Below are positions 17,839 to 25,981 of a stretch of 64,000 nt of DNA, piece by piece. A program made the position numbers and the translations under genes. The notes beneath the pieces were generated by a model, which ran no database searches, had not been told where the DNA came from, and saw only the letters and a list, made by a program, of their open reading frames with translations. The stretch's first letter is position 1. Each line of letters opens with the position of its first letter. The stretch is from Parasporobacterium sp. (GTDB lineage: Bacteria > Bacillota > Clostridia > Lachnospirales > Lachnospiraceae): positions 1 through 64,000 of the forward strand of contig JAFWOB010000104.1 of NCBI GenBank assembly GCA_017510065.1, read 5' to 3'.

Positions 17839-18626
17839 GATGCCCTCCTTCTTTCACTGGCGATCAGGGCTGCCCCGATCGCCCCGTTGAACTGGGGCCA
17901 GTCCGCTACGTAGACATCCCTCATCAGTTCCTCTTCAAACGCCCTGTGAAGCCCGATATTCAGGGCCCCGCCGCCTGTCATCAGAATATCTCCGCCTTTT
18001 TCCGATTTTTTCATCATTTTCGCGATCCTTCGTGCCATGGAGGCATGCATGCCTGACAGAATGTCCCGGCGGTCGTATTTTCTTGCCACCAGGGAGATCA
18101 CCTCCGACTGCGCAAATACCACGCAGGTGCTGTTGATATCACAGGGATTTTTGCTTTCCAGGGATAAAGGCCCGACCTGATCGATCGTCGTTTCCAGGAT
18201 CTGCGCGATCACTTCCATAAATTTTCCCGTGCCGGCGGCACATTTGTCATTCATGCTGAAATTCTTCACACCGTAATGACTGTCCAGATAGATGATCTTG
18301 CTGTCCTGCCCGCCGATATCAATGATCATGCCGGGGCGATACTGTTTCGGCGCAGTCAGCCGCACCCCGTAAGCATGAGCCGTGATCTCGGAAATGTCAT
18401 CGTCCGCGATCTCCAGGACTTTCCTGCTGTATCCGGTCGCCATAATATAGCCAATGTCCGATGTCCGGATCTGATTGCGTCTGCAAAGCTCTTCCGTCAG
18501 TTTTCTGGCTGTGCCGTCATTGTCGATCCCGGTGCTCTTCACCATGGTATCCATCACTGCGCCGTCTCCTATGAGAGCCGCTTTCAGATACGTGGATCCT
18601 CCGTCAAGTCCGATATAATAACCCAT
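17835..18626 (-). CDS. BadF/BadG/HgdC-type ATP-dependent activator (YjiL-like)
   Basis: ASKHA-fold ATPase, about 263 residues, that in this family holds one [4Fe-4S] at its homodimer interface and drives electrons into a partner reductase using ATP. Seen: YIGLDGGSTYLKAALIG at the N-terminus, ATGYSRK, DIGGQDSKII, the first cluster Cys in NDKCAAGTGKFME, the second in INSTCVVFAQSEVIS, and MTGGGALN. Start at 18626 is fixed by AAGGAGGAATGTGAC upstream; it begins 1 bp after the stop of the YjiM-like gene. Both cluster cysteines are present, so it should be functional. Its partner is the protein encoded at 18628-19950. Confidence 0.92.
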   Translation of the reverse strand: MGYYIGLDGGSTYLKAALIGDGAVMDTMVKSTGIDNDGTARKLTEELCRRNQIRTSDIGYIMATGYSRKVLEIADDDISEITAHAYGVRLTAPKQYRPGMIIDIGGQDSKIIYLDSHYGVKNFSMNDKCAAGTGKFMEVIAQILETTIDQVGPLSLESKNPCDINSTCVVFAQSEVISLVARKYDRRDILSGMHASMARRIAKMMKKSEKGGDILMTGGGALNIGLHRAFEEELMRDVYVADWPQFNGAIGAALIASERRRAS

Positions 18627-18627
18627 G

Positions 18628-19950
18628 TCACATTCCTCCTTCGTTTCTGCCTGCCTGGACATTCCCGTTGTTTTGTTCCTTCAGCTTGATCAGTTCGATA
18701 AAGGCCTCGATCCTGATGCGCAGCTGTTCCACATCTTCTTCATTGTAATCGCTCTCCAGCCGGATCACGGGAATGCCCATCCGGCCCAGTTCTTCTTCTA
18801 TCAGCTTATATTCAAAATCATAGACAAGGCATCCCCGAAGGACATGGTAGATCACCCCCTGGATCCTGTAATCTTCGATCATCTGGCGGATCCGGAAGAT
18901 CCGCTCTTTATTGTTCACAAAGGTCGGACAGGAGCATGGCCTTACGGCCTGGTTTGCCAGCGCTCTTATCATGCCGTCGAAGCTTTTGTCCACTACAACT
19001 GCAGGATCCGACATTCCCCGTTCACCCATACAGGTTTCGTCCGCTGCCAGGATTCCCCCCATTTCTTCGATGAGAAGCGGGATCTTCATATTTGGAAAAA
19101 CCAGCGGGGATCCGGTAACCATGATCCTGGGAAGATCCCTGGATACGGCTCTTTGCCGCTCTCTTACTTTTACGGTCAGTTCCTCATTCAGCTCATGCAT
19201 ATAACCTGCCCAGACATCTGCCGGCAGATAGGCCGCCGCATTCATGACCGCCAGGATATGGGTTCCCTTCATCAGATACGGCATGCTCTTTTTTAGTTCC
19301 AGGAAACGGGACAGCTCGTATCGGGAACGTCCGACAATATTCATGCCCTTCGCCAGATGATCCCAGGTGATCTCCCGGCCTGTCAGTTCTTCCAACCGGT
19401 CCATAAATCCGTAAAGTTCCTCCACATATTGGTCAACATCTTCATCCTCCCTGGAAACCGGTACCTGAAGCGGATAAACATCATGGGTCTTTTCCAACAG
19501 TTCCACGATCTTTTTCTTGCAGTCACAGGTGATCGGAACCGCCATCAACGAACAGTCCCTGTAGATCGGCATCAGTTCCATGTCCTGAAATCCCGCAACG
19601 GCTTTCACCAACGGGCAGGCATCTCTCGGAACAATGTCATCCCCGATGGAAAAGGCGGTGTAACTGCCGCTGCACAGTTTCACGGGGACTGCCCCTGCCG
19701 CATAGATCAGTTCCTGCGGTGCCATGACACAGTAAGTTCCCACAATGGGTTTTTCCTGGTCAGCCAGCGGGTTTTCCATTTCCAGATACACCCTTCGCAG
19801 GGTTTGCAAGAAAGGAGCCAGCGAATCCGGCGCGCCTTTCAGTTCTTCCATACGCCTCAGATATCTGGCAGACGTTTTGGTCATTTTATTGCGGAAACGC
19901 TCTTCCTGTCGTTTTCTTTTCTCCTGCTCATGAAGATCAGCTGCATTCAT
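18628..19950 (-). CDS. YjiM/double-cubane-cluster-type reductase (HgdB superfamily)
   Basis: Large component of an activator-dependent reductase, 440 residues. It aligns along its length with E. coli YjiM and so with double-cubane-cluster proteins: GTYCVMAPQELIYAAGAVPV, KLCSGSY, VPRDACPLVKAV, ITCDCKKK, MVTGSPLVFP, DETCMGERG, RPCSCPTFV, YHVLRGCLVYDFE, and the end LESDYNEEDVEQLRIRIEAF. Cysteines at the family's cluster positions are kept. Family members use an [Fe8S9] or [4Fe-4S] cluster for hard reductions with ATP. It sits alone with its activator, without CoA-transferase or acyl-CoA genes, which argues against a 2-hydroxyacyl-CoA dehydratase. Overlaps the upstream gene by 4 bp. The physiological substrate is unknown. 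Confidence 0.85.
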   Translation of the reverse strand: MNAADLHEQEKRKRQEERFRNKMTKTSARYLRRMEELKGAPDSLAPFLQTLRRVYLEMENPLADQEKPIVGTYCVMAPQELIYAAGAVPVKLCSGSYTAFSIGDDIVPRDACPLVKAVAGFQDMELMPIYRDCSLMAVPITCDCKKKIVELLEKTHDVYPLQVPVSREDEDVDQYVEELYGFMDRLEELTGREITWDHLAKGMNIVGRSRYELSRFLELKKSMPYLMKGTHILAVMNAAAYLPADVWAGYMHELNEELTVKVRERQRAVSRDLPRIMVTGSPLVFPNMKIPLLIEEMGGILAADETCMGERGMSDPAVVVDKSFDGMIRALANQAVRPCSCPTFVNNKERIFRIRQMIEDYRIQGVIYHVLRGCLVYDFEYKLIEEELGRMGIPVIRLESDYNEEDVEQLRIRIEAFIELIKLKEQNNGNVQAGRNEGGM

Positions 19951-21140
19951 TGTACGTCTCCTCCTTTCTGCGCCTTCCTGTTCTCAAACCCTGACAGAAT
20001 CTGTTTTCTTGATGCCCGAAACAACGTTTTTCCGGCAAATGTCATGGCAAGGGCGTTGTCCTCCGGACATTTGCGGATACACTCCCCGCACATAATGCAG
20101 TTCATATCGGTCACATCACTTTTTTCCCGTTCGGTATAGATGATCTTCACTCCCATAGGACATGCCTCATAGCAGGCTCCGCACTCGGTGCAGGATTGAA
20201 CATCTTTTTTGATGCGGAAAGGCGAGATCTTATGCGTCAGCCCGATCAGCAGTCCCATCGGGCAGATGCTGCACCAGAACCGCCGTTTAAAGAAACTGCT
20301 CACCAGCACAAAGATCATCATGAATCCGCTCAGGTAAAGGCTGACAGAAAGTCCGGCCAGAACAGGCGATGTGGCAAGCGCCGGGCAGAAACTGCAGAAC
20401 TCTCCTCCCGCAAAGGTGATTCCCAGCATCAGAAAGACCAGAAGCCATTTCACCGGTTTCAGAAGGTTATGCCTTTTTTCGTTCATCCGGATGCCTTCTG
20501 TCCCGCTCTTCTGACGGATCTTGTCCATAATGTCCTGGATCAGGCCCATGGGACACAGAAAGCCGCAGATCACTCTTCCCAGCAAAACGGCAAATCCGAT
20601 GGTAGAAACAAAAAACAGGATAATCCCGCCGGCAGAATACTCTTCAAACAATGCGGGGATATGTGCCAGAAAATAGCAGCTGCTCTCCACCATCTGATCC
20701 AGATTGGTCGGGCACGCCAGCACCGGGAAAGCAATCCCCGCCAGATGGAACCCCAGTACGATCCCTCCGAACATGACCAGCAGGGAAAATACGATCATGC
20801 AGCACCACCGGACCGTCATGAATACCGACCTTTTCTGTCCGATCACCTTGCTGCCTTTTGGCTTTGTCTTGAGCCTTCGGTATCTTTTATCATCTTTCCT
20901 TTTCCATGCCGCAAATTCCCGTATCTGCAGAAGGATCAGAATGCAGGCAGCAGCCAGCAGTACGATGATCACAAAGGGCAGAAGTTTTACCAGATGGTCT
21001 GCGGAAAAGAACTGCTCCTGCGTTGTGTGGAGTACTTCTTCCTGATAGGTATAAAATGGGATATAGCCGGCAAAATACACCAGCGCAGCAGTTCCTATGC
21101 AGATAAGGATGGCCGGGATCCTTTTTTTTGCTTTACTCAT
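19947..21140 (-). CDS. NapH/NosR-like membrane 4Fe-4S polyferredoxin
   Basis: Integral membrane iron-sulfur protein, 397 residues. Two N-terminal helices (about 10-30 and 50-70) flank a charged loop; further helices carry the paired CxxxCP motifs of NapH/NosR (CGFLCPMGLIQD and CSICPMGLLIGL) plus FCSFCPALA. The C-terminal cytosolic part has two [4Fe-4S] ferredoxin sites: CTECGACYEACPMG and CIMCGECIRKCPED. Such proteins move electrons between the membrane pool and cytosolic partners. Overlapping starts and stops on both sides (21137-21140 and 19947-19950) put it between the two YjiM-like genes, so I infer that it feeds the activator/reductase pair or takes electrons from it. Confidence 0.85.
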   Translation of the reverse strand: MSKAKKRIPAILICIGTAALVYFAGYIPFYTYQEEVLHTTQEQFFSADHLVKLLPFVIIVLLAAACILILLQIREFAAWKRKDDKRYRRLKTKPKGSKVIGQKRSVFMTVRWCCMIVFSLLVMFGGIVLGFHLAGIAFPVLACPTNLDQMVESSCYFLAHIPALFEEYSAGGIILFFVSTIGFAVLLGRVICGFLCPMGLIQDIMDKIRQKSGTEGIRMNEKRHNLLKPVKWLLVFLMLGITFAGGEFCSFCPALATSPVLAGLSVSLYLSGFMMIFVLVSSFFKRRFWCSICPMGLLIGLTHKISPFRIKKDVQSCTECGACYEACPMGVKIIYTEREKSDVTDMNCIMCGECIRKCPEDNALAMTFAGKTLFRASRKQILSGFENRKAQKGGDVQ

Positions 21141-22384
21141 ACAACCTTCCTTTCTACCCGGTTCTGACTCAGCATTTCAGAAAAAGCTTCCATCCGGATC
21201 CTTAACTGTTCCACATCCTGGTATTGATAATCTGTTTCCAGACGAAAGACCGGAAGGCTGTATTTCTCCATCAGTTCTTCATAAAATGCCAGTTCAAAAT
21301 CCTGCCCGATCTGCCCTTTCAGGACGTGGAATACCACTCCCTCGATCTGTCCGGAAGCACCAAGAGCCCTGACTCTTCTTCTCATTACTTCATTTTTCAG
21401 ATAAACGCAGGATGTGTCTTTTCTATACCATTCCCCTGCCACAGTCCGGATCATCTTCTTCAGATTTCTTCTATCCTTCCCGATCTTCGGGATGATGTAC
21501 TGGATATTATCCGCTGCGTCCTCCTGCCGGAAGATACAAAGTCCCGCATCATTCAACAGGCGGGGAATTTTGTCATTCGGAAAATAAAGAGGAGATCCCA
21601 TCAGCAGGACCCTGGGGCTTCTGTTCTGGGAGTGTCCCATCTGAATGGCAGTTCTCCGGAGTTCCCGCATCAGTTCCCTGAGCTTCAGAGTCCAGGTTTC
21701 CGGATCTTCCGCATAGTAATAGCTGTTCTGAATGATCAGCCGGGCAGACGGCGACAGGAAACTGTCGTATTCCGGAGCCATCAGGATAAATTCATGCAGG
21801 CATATCCTGGCCCTTGAAGTCATCCGTACTGCAGCCTGCAAAGAAGCCGCCGTGATCTTTCCATGAACGTGCTCTGCCGTCACTTCCATCATCCGGTACA
21901 TCTGCTGTGTCCATTTGTCGAGGGCGTTTTTATCTTCCCGGATCGGGGGGATATCCACCGGAAAAACTTTCCTGCCTTCCAGACTCAACTGATATGCTGT
22001 TTTTCTCATGCTGTCACTCTCAGTCGGGATAATGTACAGCAGGTCCTTCTCCGCCGGGATCTGCTGCACAAATCCAAGAACGGAACGGCTCACCGGATCC
22101 GTATCCCTGGGTACCAGGTCATCCGACCATGTGCAAGAACTCCGGCTTCCGCCCAGGATCCGGAAAGGAATGACTCCTGCTGCCATGATCAGTTCTTCCG
22201 GCACAGCGGTCCCCAGGACCACAACACGGTCAGTGATCTGCCCGGTTTGCAGTTTCCAGTACCACCGGCGCGTCTGATTGATAAAATACCTAAGGCTCCT
22301 GACCCGGCTATGTTCTTTCAGTACATTTTTCAGGCTGCTGATAAATTCGTCTTCCTGTGGGTTGTTGTTTCTGATGTTCTGCAT
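21137..22384 (-). CDS. Cysteine-depleted YjiM-like paralogue
   Basis: First gene of the operon, 415 residues, same fold and length as the reductase at 18628-19950: VPEELIMAAGVIPFR, DDLVPRDTDPVSRSVLGF, LLMGSPLYFPNDKIP, FHVLKGQIGQDFE, LETDYQYQDVEQLRIRMEAF. Every recognisable cluster cysteine of the sister protein is replaced: CPLVK became DPVSR, TCDCKKK became SDSMRK, GCLVYDF became GQIGQDF, KLCSG became RILGG. Only scattered cysteines remain. It therefore probably holds no double-cubane cluster and may act as a structural partner, substrate-binding subunit or decoy. Strong ribosome site (AAAAAGGAGTACAGG). Not a pseudogene: intact frame and translational coupling. Confidence 0.8.
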   Translation of the reverse strand: MQNIRNNNPQEDEFISSLKNVLKEHSRVRSLRYFINQTRRWYWKLQTGQITDRVVVLGTAVPEELIMAAGVIPFRILGGSRSSCTWSDDLVPRDTDPVSRSVLGFVQQIPAEKDLLYIIPTESDSMRKTAYQLSLEGRKVFPVDIPPIREDKNALDKWTQQMYRMMEVTAEHVHGKITAASLQAAVRMTSRARICLHEFILMAPEYDSFLSPSARLIIQNSYYYAEDPETWTLKLRELMRELRRTAIQMGHSQNRSPRVLLMGSPLYFPNDKIPRLLNDAGLCIFRQEDAADNIQYIIPKIGKDRRNLKKMIRTVAGEWYRKDTSCVYLKNEVMRRRVRALGASGQIEGVVFHVLKGQIGQDFELAFYEELMEKYSLPVFRLETDYQYQDVEQLRIRMEAFSEMLSQNRVERKVV

Positions 22385-22539
22385 CCTGTACTCCTTTTTG
22401 ATCTAAATGTTTCCTTTATACAGAACACAGGATACATGCACTTCCTAAAACCAATTTAAAATGTACGGATCATTTTCCAGGGACACTCGATATCAGAAGA
22501 TGCGCATGATTTCAGGAGATGCCCCTTTTTCCGGCGGCA

Positions 22540-22720
22540 GATGCAAAAGCATTTCCTGCAACGTTTTTTCGGTTCTGAACGATTTTCGGCAGAAAAATGC
22601 AACGATTTTTCGGCTGTGAACGATTTTCATCCAATCACCGGCAATAAAATCGCGCATACCCGTAAAATCGTTGCAGGGGGGTGTCGCAAAATTGCGCATA
22701 CCCGTAAAATCATTGCAAAA
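22540..22720. repeat. Repeat cluster upstream of the reductase operon
   Basis: The 458-bp gap 22385-22843 holds no gene. Two ~41-bp direct units begin at 22557 and 22598 (TGCAACG, T-run, CGG, then TGAACGATTTTC). Two 24-bp units at 22652-22675 and 22694-22717 share GCGCATACCCGTAAAATC. The second pair, read on the minus strand, gives TGCAAYGATTTTACGGGTA, the inverted form of the first pair's start. The minus-strand string GGTATGCGCGATTTTA recurs exactly at 40749-40764. A further GCATGATTTC piece sits at 22504. Confidence 0.75.
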
Positions 22721-22770
22721 TTCTGCCTCAGCTGTCTAACGGAGCTGTCTCAACAACGGAACTTTATCTT

Positions 22771-22811
22771 AAAAAAGGACGCATGAAAAACTCCCGTTTT
22801 TTCACACGCCC
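22771..22811 (-). terminator. Terminator of the LOR/SDH-family gene
   Basis: On the minus strand GGGCGTGTGAAAAA (22811-22798) pairs with TTTTTCATGCGTCC (22790-22777) allowing two wobbles, with a 7-nt loop, followed by six T (22776-22771). It lies 30-70 bp after the stop at 22844. Confidence 0.8.
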
Positions 22812-22843
22812 TTGTTTCGCTGTATTTTTTTATGAATCAGTTT

Positions 22844-23944
22844 TCAGATCACTTTCAACCCTTTCGCCACCAGGGTAATAAAATCCTGCACATTGGTCAC
22901 GACAGTCGTGGCATTGAGGCTTCCCCTGTCCAGCAGTTTGTTCACAACAAATTCATCCGCATCCACTGCATAAAAATACACCGGTCTTACAGTCCCGTCC
23001 GGAAGCACGCGGAAAGACGGCGTCATATTGCCGGTTGCGATCGTATGAAGCATGGTCGCCAGGCAGATCACGGTGGTGCAGTCCCTGAGCTGATCCCTCA
23101 TGGCAGAAGCTGCGTGATACACATCGGCGATCACCTCCGGTAAAGGTCCGTCATCCCGGATGGAACCGGCAAGCACGATGGGAACATGGTTCCGCACACA
23201 GCTGCAGATGATCCCGTCGTTAAGATCATGGTCTTTGATGAACTGTTCAATGGAACCGCTCCTGCGGACTTCGTTGCAGACATCCAGATGATTGTAATGT
23301 CCGTTGGGCTGGGATCTCTGGGTATAGATATCCTGTCCCAGCGCCGTATGCAGATACGCTCCTTCCAGGTCGTGGGTGGCAAGAGCATTTCCCGCCATGA
23401 CCGCCTGAGCATATCCGTTGTCGATCAGTGCCGCCATGGCTGCCCTGGCATCCGCATCAAATGCAAACGCCGGTCCCATGACCCAGACGATCTTTCCATT
23501 GTGGCTCTTTTCATATTTTAATAATTCAAACAGCTTGTCGTAATCCCTGGCATAGGAGGTCTCCCGGCTTCTTCCCTGCCGGAACACGAACTGATCATCC
23601 AGGTTTTCTCCTTCTGCCTCAAATCCATGACAGTGCATATAGATGCCTTCTTCACACCGTTCGCTCCGTCCCAGGATGACGCGGTCTCCTTTTTTTACAT
23701 TTCTGGCTTCCACAACTGCCAGTCTCCCGCTGTCTTCCAGTACCACGCAGGAATCCATCCGGCTTTCCTCTGCCAGTTTCCATTCCCCATCGATCTTAAA
23801 GTATTCCGGATACATGGAAGTGCTGTGATAGTATTCCGGTACAACGCCGTCCATAGCTGCTTCCCCGATGCAAACGTCCGGCGCATTGACAAACATCTCC
23901 TTGGTAAAATCAGGATGATGGTATATAGGCATTTCAAATGGCAT
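22844..23944 (-). CDS. LOR/SDH-region protein, ornithine cyclodeaminase-type (TIGR00300-like)
   Basis: About 366 residues, matching the family of the archaeal-type ornithine cyclodeaminase and the C-terminal part of arginine dihydrolase ArgZ/AgrE. Signature stretches: WVMGPAFAFDADARAAMAAL, VMAGNALATHDLEGAYLHT, GHYNHLDVCNEVRRSGSI and VLAGSIRDDGPLPEV. It should bind NAD(P) and convert ornithine to proline plus ammonia, or a related amino acid. No N-terminal guanidine-hydrolase domain, so it is the cyclodeaminase-type half. Start at 23944 chosen because GGGGGGGAGAAGAT precedes it. Arginine deiminase is encoded nearby at 25978, so both may serve arginine/ornithine catabolism; not one operon. Confidence 0.8.
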   Translation of the reverse strand: MPFEMPIYHHPDFTKEMFVNAPDVCIGEAAMDGVVPEYYHSTSMYPEYFKIDGEWKLAEESRMDSCVVLEDSGRLAVVEARNVKKGDRVILGRSERCEEGIYMHCHGFEAEGENLDDQFVFRQGRSRETSYARDYDKLFELLKYEKSHNGKIVWVMGPAFAFDADARAAMAALIDNGYAQAVMAGNALATHDLEGAYLHTALGQDIYTQRSQPNGHYNHLDVCNEVRRSGSIEQFIKDHDLNDGIICSCVRNHVPIVLAGSIRDDGPLPEVIADVYHAASAMRDQLRDCTTVICLATMLHTIATGNMTPSFRVLPDGTVRPVYFYAVDADEFVVNKLLDRGSLNATTVVTNVQDFITLVAKGLKVI

Positions 23945-24018
23945 ATCTTCTCCCCCCCATTTCATAACTACTGCTCTTTCATTATAGGCATCCCGCCGTG
24001 CCGAAACAAGACTGTTTA

Positions 24019-24047
24019 TTGTGATTTTTAACGGTCTGTGCTATCCT
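24019..24047 (+). promoter_or_regulatory. Possible promoter of the PTS EIIC-like gene
   Basis: TTGTGA (24019-24024), 17-bp spacer, TATCCT (24042-24047), about 50 bp before the TTG start at 24103. Moderate match only. Confidence 0.35.
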
Positions 24048-24102
24048 GTTGGAAACTTTTTTTGCAATATGAAAGATTTTGAAATTTACACGGAGAAAAA
24101 CA

Positions 24103-25173
24103 TTGGATAAATTCAAAGCATTTTTAAAACGAAAAAATATAGAGATCTCTGCGAAGAGGTATTTTGTAGATGCGCTTGGTGCCATGGCGCAGGGACTTTT
24201 CTGCTCCCTTCTGATCGGAACGATCCTGAAAACCCTGGGGCAGCAGATCCCCTTTGATTTTCTGACTGACATAGGCACATATGCCATGGCCATCAGCGGA
24301 CCGGCTATGGCGGTGGCGATCGGCTACGCTCTGAAGGCGGATCCCATGGTTCTGTTCTCTCTGGCTGCCGTAGGCTGGGCAGCCAATGCGGAAGGCGGCG
24401 CCGGAGGACCGCTGGCAGTCCTTATTGTGGCCATCATTGCCGCAGAATGCGGCAAAGCCGTGAGTAAGGAGACCAAGGTAGACCTTCTCGTCACACCGGG
24501 GGTAACGATCCTGGTCGGCGTTGCGCTTTCCAAACTCATTGCCCCTCCGATCGGTACCGCCGCCTCTGCATTCGGTATACTGATCGATACAGCGACCAAG
24601 ATGCAGCCCTTCCTCATGGGAATTGTAGTCAGTGTTCTGGTCGGGATCGCGCTGACCCTGCCAATTTCTTCCGCAGCGATCTGCGCAGCCCTTGGACTGA
24701 CCGGACTGGCCGGCGGCGCAGCAGTTGCCGGCTGCTGTGCCCAGATGGTAGGATTTGCGGTGATCTCTTTCCGTGACAACCGCTGGGGCGGTCTTGTCTC
24801 CCAGGGGATCGGTACCTCCATGCTGCAGATGGGCAATATCGTCCGCAACCCGAGGATCTGGATCGCGCCGATCGTGACTTCAGCCATTACAGGACCGATT
24901 GCCACCTGTGTGTTCAAACTGCAGATGAATGGAGCACCGATCAATTCCGGCATGGGAACCTGTGGACTGTGCGGCCCTATCGGCGTCTGGACCGGATGGA
25001 TCAGTCCCAGTGAAGCCGCCATTTCCAAAGGAGCTGCTGTTATGACCCCAGGCGCCATGGACTGGATCGGTCTGGCCCTGATCTGCATCGTGCTTCCCGC
25101 CGTGATCGCGCCGCTTTTGAATGCCCTGTGCAGAAAGTTCGGCTGGGTCAAGGACGGAGACATGAAGATCTGA
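24103..25173 (+). CDS. PTS EIIC-like membrane protein (PTS_EIIC_2 family)
   Basis: Integral membrane protein, about 356 residues, 9-10 helices, rich in Gly and Ala. It matches the family of stand-alone PTS sugar-transport IIC proteins: ISAKRYFVDALGAMAQGLFC near the start, VGWAANAEGGAGGPLAVL, LALTLPISSAA-type segment, GFAVISFRDNRWGGLVSQG, and INSGMGTCGLCGPIG. No EIIA or EIIB gene is adjacent, so phosphotransfer by this protein is unproven. Start placed at the TTG at 24103 because GGAG lies 7 bp before it; the TTG at 24079 lacks a ribosome site. Followed by a large inverted-repeat block. Confidence 0.75.
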   Translation: MDKFKAFLKRKNIEISAKRYFVDALGAMAQGLFCSLLIGTILKTLGQQIPFDFLTDIGTYAMAISGPAMAVAIGYALKADPMVLFSLAAVGWAANAEGGAGGPLAVLIVAIIAAECGKAVSKETKVDLLVTPGVTILVGVALSKLIAPPIGTAASAFGILIDTATKMQPFLMGIVVSVLVGIALTLPISSAAICAALGLTGLAGGAAVAGCCAQMVGFAVISFRDNRWGGLVSQGIGTSMLQMGNIVRNPRIWIAPIVTSAITGPIATCVFKLQMNGAPINSGMGTCGLCGPIGVWTGWISPSEAAISKGAAVMTPGAMDWIGLALICIVLPAVIAPLLNALCRKFGWVKDGDMKI

Positions 25174-25220
25174 TAGAACATTTTCTGGTTTTCGCTTCTT
25201 CCGCAGGCCGGAATTCTGTT

Positions 25221-25431
25221 TTCTAAAAAACACCCTCTGAAAAACCTTATTTTTTAGAAAAGTTCACACTTTCTAAAAAACATAAGCTTTCAGAGGGATT
25301 TTTTTAGAAAATCACTTGGCAGTATACCATTTTCGACACGATTTCTAAAATTTGCCCTAAAAAAAGGCCCTGATTTTAGAAACTGTGAACTTTTCTAAAA
25401 TTGAGGCCATTATTTTGACTTTATTTTAGAA
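25221..25431. repeat. Eight alternating TTCTAAAA/TTTTAGAA units in nested hairpins
   Basis: The ~330-bp gap between 25173 and 25505 has no gene. Units at 25221, 25250, 25271, 25300, 25343, 25374, 25393 and 25424 alternate in orientation, forming four small hairpins. Hairpins 1 and 2 enclose complementary arms (CCCTCTGAAA at 25233, TTTCAGAGGG at 25289). The spacers between hairpins 1/2 and 3/4 are also complementary (AGTTCACA at 25261, TGTGAACT at 25384). So the left half and the right half are roughly inverted copies. The first two hairpins may end transcription of the PTS-like gene. Confidence 0.85.
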
Positions 25432-25504
25432 ATGCATCTGCTCCGGGCCGGGACAGGAACTGCTGTGACACCGGCTATCAGCAGAAAATGCATCCGCTCC
25501 CTTG

Positions 25505-25981
25505 TCAGACTACCACATCCGCCGTCTGGAACCGGATCACCCGCGATAGATCCTGAATATTTACTTCCACCTGGTATCCGACTTTGCCGGCACTGAAAAT
25601 GATCGTGCCTGAAGAGACGGCATGTTCGTCGAGCGTAGTTGTAAAGAACTTTTTCATCCCGATGGGGGAGCATCCGCCGTGAATGTATCCCGTAAGCGGG
25701 AGAAGCTCTTTCTGCGGGATCATCTCAATGCTCTTTTCGCCCACGGCTTTTGCCGCTTTCTTCAGATCCAGCTCGCAATCCACCGGGATCACAAACACAT
25801 AATGGTTTTTCGTCTTCCCCACGGTAACCAGCGTCTTGAAAACCTTCTTCGGATCAAGCCCCATGCGGGACGCCATTTCCACTCCGCTGACCGCTTCCTG
25901 CAGTGGTATATGATATTGCTGATAAGGGATCTTTTTCTGGTCAAGAACCCTCATGACATTGGTTTTTTCTTCACTCTTCAT
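25505..25981 (-). CDS. ybaK: Aminoacyl-tRNA deacylase, YbaK family
   Basis: Trans-editing enzyme that hydrolyses mischarged Cys-tRNA(Pro), 158 residues, single YbaK/ProRS-INS domain. Seen: YQQYHIP, GLDPKKVFKTLVTVG with the conserved Lys, VFVIPVDCELDLKKAAKAVG and the GGCSPIGMKK loop. Start at 25981 overlaps the arginine deiminase stop (ATGA, 25978-25981), so its expression is coupled to arcA; a longer in-frame start at 26020 lies inside arcA and is rejected. Cytoplasmic. The pairing with arcA has no obvious functional reason. Confidence 0.92.
   Translation of the reverse strand: MKSEEKTNVMRVLDQKKIPYQQYHIPLQEAVSGVEMASRMGLDPKKVFKTLVTVGKTKNHYVFVIPVDCELDLKKAAKAVGEKSIEMIPQKELLPLTGYIHGGCSPIGMKKFFTTTLDEHAVSSGTIIFSAGKVGYQVEVNIQDLSRVIRFQTADVVV

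Noticed and set aside
18628..22384. 2-hydroxyacyl-CoA dehydratase (HgdAB) as the identity of the two YjiM-like proteins
   Set aside because: One of the pair lacks cluster cysteines, and no CoA-transferase or acyl-CoA genes are near; the other aligns better with YjiM/double-cubane proteins. Not fully excluded.
24324..25181. Minus-strand open frame of 285 codons opposite the PTS EIIC-like gene
   Set aside because: Pro/Ala/Thr-rich shadow of a Gly/Ala-rich membrane protein; no start signal or motif.
25221..25431. Regular repeats considered as a CRISPR array
   Set aside because: Units alternate in direction and are only 8-10 bp; no cas genes nearby.
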